Shown: positions 15,173-16,854 of the stretch, one piece after another
How positions within the stretch are numbered: the stretch's first letter is position 1
Layout: every line of letters begins with the position of its first letter
Source of the DNA: Candidatus Uhrbacteria bacterium
GTDB lineage: Bacteria > Patescibacteriota > Patescibacteriia > 2-12-FULL-60-25
Direction of reading: 5' to 3'
NCBI GenBank assembly: GCA_016866635.1
Contig: VGLT01000003.1
Coordinates: forward strand, 1-16,854
DNA length: 16,854 bases
Position numbers and translations under genes: made by a program
Notes under the pieces: generated by a model
The model's database searches: none
What the model was told of the DNA's origin: nothing
What the model saw: only the letters and a program-made list of their open reading frames with translations

Positions 15173-15574
15173 GTGTTAAAGCGTAGTGTATCTTGTTTCC
15201 TGTCGTTTCTCCTTCTTTTGATGGCGGTGGTGACGATTTGTCAACAAATGTCGGCCATGCACGTCATGGATCCTCTCACCATCTCGTTTGGTCATAAGAT
15301 GGATGGTGACATGGGTATGACCGAATCATCTTCTCCAGACCACATTCAGTTTTTTTGGAGTTTGATGCCGGGGCTTGTCCAAAGCCTCGATTTCCTTTCC
15401 TTCTTGTTAATCCTAGGAGCGTTTTTTTTCACGATATTCCGTGTAGACGCTTTTTCCAAAACGGTTGCTTATGGTGTAAAACAAAAACTCCATCGGTGGA
15501 TGTATTTTGAATCATTTCCCGCTCTTCTTTTTGCGTTTCAAAACGGTATTATCCATCCAAAACGTTTTTCCTAA
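15173..15574 (+). CDS. Small Met/His-rich two-helix membrane protein, probable metal handling
   Basis: 133 residues from GTG at 15173. Segment 5-23 is a membrane helix or signal anchor (SVSCFLSFLLLLMAVVTIC). Residues 25-60 form an outside loop rich in Met and His (M26, M29, H30, M32, H41, M43, M47, M49, H57), the type of ligands that bind Cu(I). A second helix (SLDFLSFLLILGAFFFTIF, 71-89) is followed by a basic cytoplasmic tail. I know no named family. The link to copper comes from composition and from the next gene, which has an HMA domain. The stop codon lies in the 5' arm of an inverted repeat. Confidence 0.65.
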   Translation: MLKRSVSCFLSFLLLLMAVVTICQQMSAMHVMDPLTISFGHKMDGDMGMTESSSPDHIQFFWSLMPGLVQSLDFLSFLLILGAFFFTIFRVDAFSKTVAYGVKQKLHRWMYFESFPALLFAFQNGIIHPKRFS

Positions 15575-15612
15575 TTCTTGAATGAGAAAGGCATTATTCA
15601 TTCTAAGAATTA
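15572..15612 (+). promoter_or_regulatory. Inverted repeat between the two putative copper genes
   Basis: TAATTCTTGAATGA (15572-15585) pairs with TCATTC-T-AAGAATTA (15598-15612) with one bulged base and a 12-nt loop. It starts at the stop codon of the upstream gene and ends 6 bp before the next ATG. Possible operator, translation-control hairpin or weak terminator. No run of T follows. Confidence 0.5.
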
Positions 15613-15618
15613 TTTGAT

Positions 15619-16854
15619 ATGTCAGAACAAAAAAAGATTCATATCTGTGTACAGGGGATGACCTGTCACGCGTGTGAAGTAAACATTGAGCGTGCCTGGA
15701 AAAAAATACCAAACACCAAGGAAGTCCACGCGCATGCTTCTACGGGAAAGGCAGAATTGATCGTTGAAGGAGATCTTCCTCTCGAGGCATTACAAGCGGC
15801 GCTTCCTGACTCTCGATATACAATTTCTGAAGATGATCCCAATTCGCCCACGGATGGCTCATCAGACAAACGACCGTCTTGGTTTCGATTACTTGGTTTG
15901 TTTGCACTGGTGTTATTGATCGGTTCGCTCTTTTCGAAATTAGGATTGATTCAATCTAACTTTTCCGTGGGGGCGAGCATGGGGTTCATCGCCATCTTTT
16001 TGATCGGATTGGTCGCGGCAAGTTCATCCTGTATGGCCGTTACCGGCGGGCTCTTGCTCTCATCTGTTGGAAAGTACAACGAGCGATATCCAAACGCTTC
16101 TCGCTTCCAAAAAATGCGACCGGTTTTGTGGTTTGTTTTTGGGCGTGTTGCGAGCTATGCCATGCTTGGCGGATTGCTTGGATTGATTGGAAAAACGTTC
16201 TCTCCTTCGCCCATCGTAACGGGGATCATCACTATCGTAGCGGCGTTGTATATGTTTGTGATGGGGTTGGAAATGCTTCATATTGCTCCACGTTGGCTAA
16301 AGAACCTTCTGCCTCGGTTCATGCCAAAGTCATTGTCTCACCGCGTGCTTGATGCAGACAAAAAAGAGCATCCAGCGATGCCCGTGATTCTTGGCGCGGC
16401 AACGTTTTTTCTTCCCTGTGGTTTTACCCAAGCACTCCAGCTGTATGCATTGACAACGGGAAGCTTCCTCGCTGGATTCTCAACGATGTTTGCATTTGCC
16501 CTGGGGACGGCTCCCGCTCTCTTATTGCTTGGATTTGCGACGAATGCCATCAAGGGGAAGCTTGGACGATGGTTTTTTCAGTTTTCGGGAGCACTGGTTA
16601 TTATATTAGGTGTCTGGAATGTCCAAAATGGTCTTACCATCATAGGATATCCAATTTCTCTTCCCTCGTTTATGGTTAAGGTGGCACCTGTTCAGAATAC
16701 ACAGGGATTTGTGTCGATGGAGAATGGCGTTCAGATCGTTCGCATGATCGTTCAGCCTACGGGGTACCGTCCATCGCGTTTTGTTCTTCGGGCTGGAGTA
16801 CCGGTGCGTTGGGAAGTAGAGGGTACGCACGCCAGCGGATGCGCCAATATGCTG
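15619..16854 (+). CDS. HMA domain + DsbD/TauE-like membrane protein with cupredoxin-like C-terminus, 3' end outside window
   Basis: 412 codons from the ATG at 15619, still open at the window end. Residues 5-70 are a heavy-metal-associated domain with GMTCHAC (C16, C19). After a linker, about six membrane segments (from residue 90) resemble the DsbD/sulfite-exporter/UreH-like transporter fold, with SSCMAVTGG (C138) and FFLPCGFTQALQLYAL (C267) as the paired cysteine-proline-type motifs. From about 360 an external beta domain begins, reaching VRWEVEGTHASGC (C408), which matches the first copper-ligand region of cupredoxin-like domains in this family. Likely role: moving copper or electrons across the membrane for metal homeostasis or cuproprotein maturation (inference from family). 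No Shine-Dalgarno is visible. Confidence 0.85.
   Translation, partial: MSEQKKIHICVQGMTCHACEVNIERAWKKIPNTKEVHAHASTGKAELIVEGDLPLEALQAALPDSRYTISEDDPNSPTDGSSDKRPSWFRLLGLFALVLLIGSLFSKLGLIQSNFSVGASMGFIAIFLIGLVAASSSCMAVTGGLLLSSVGKYNERYPNASRFQKMRPVLWFVFGRVASYAMLGGLLGLIGKTFSPSPIVTGIITIVAALYMFVMGLEMLHIAPRWLKNLLPRFMPKSLSHRVLDADKKEHPAMPVILGAATFFLPCGFTQALQLYALTTGSFLAGFSTMFAFALGTAPALLLLGFATNAIKGKLGRWFFQFSGALVIILGVWNVQNGLTIIGYPISLPSFMVKVAPVQNTQGFVSMENGVQIVRMIVQPTGYRPSRFVLRAGVPVRWEVEGTHASGCANML

Overview
The window looks like a chromosomal segment of a Candidate Phyla Radiation (Patescibacteria) bacterium. This is an inference. It rests on a 23S rRNA gene interrupted by a group I intron with a LAGLIDADG ORF, a 23S-5S unit with no 16S or tRNA beside it, several genes without a clear Shine-Dalgarno, and protein families common in that group (huge alpha-2-macroglobulin, thymidine kinase, small orphan zinc-ribbon protein). 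TGA works as a stop for the MEMO-like, rlmH and pyrH genes and none of the real ORFs needs it as a sense codon, so the genetic code is 11. That argues against the code-25 lineages.

Layout. Bases 1-5897 (+): the 3' part of a very large secreted alpha-2-macroglobulin without a thioester motif, followed 2 bp later by a membrane-anchored MEMO/AmmeMemoRadiSam-B-like protein. Bases 5881-6965 (-): thymidine kinase, then a host-attachment/baeRF-like protein, separated by six 7-bp repeats that form overlapping start-stop codons. Bases 7110-7643 (+): a GrpB-like nucleotidyltransferase, divergent from tdk across a perfect 12-bp inverted repeat. Bases 7692-8376 (+): a GC-rich orphan gene with its own promoter, structured leader and terminator. 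Bases 8402-8881 (-): rlmH, which modifies 23S rRNA and is divergent from it.

Bases 8928-13564 (+): the 23S-5S operon. It has a consensus-like promoter, a leader of about 415 nt with a terminator-like hairpin, and a 26-nt processing stem joining leader (9260-9285) and trailer (13311-13336). The 23S is split by a 749-nt group I intron (12185-12933) after the base equivalent to E. coli U2604, in the peptidyl-transferase centre. It also carries a 72-nt hairpin insertion in domain I. A 5S gene and a strong terminator follow.

Bases 13644-14423 (-): GC-rich pyrH with a perfect Shine-Dalgarno, flanked by copies of a 17-bp repeat. Bases 14670-16854 (+): an orphan zinc-ribbon protein, a possible 36-residue membrane peptide on the minus strand, a Met/His-rich small membrane protein, and the start of an HMA + DsbD/TauE-like membrane + cupredoxin-like protein. 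The last two look like a copper-handling pair.

The most interesting parts are the RNA-level ones: the rRNA operon architecture (no 16S, intron in the PTC, possible attenuator, competing 3'-end pairing), the stop-start repeat chain before the baeRF-like gene, and the two compositionally foreign genes on either side of the rRNA operon.
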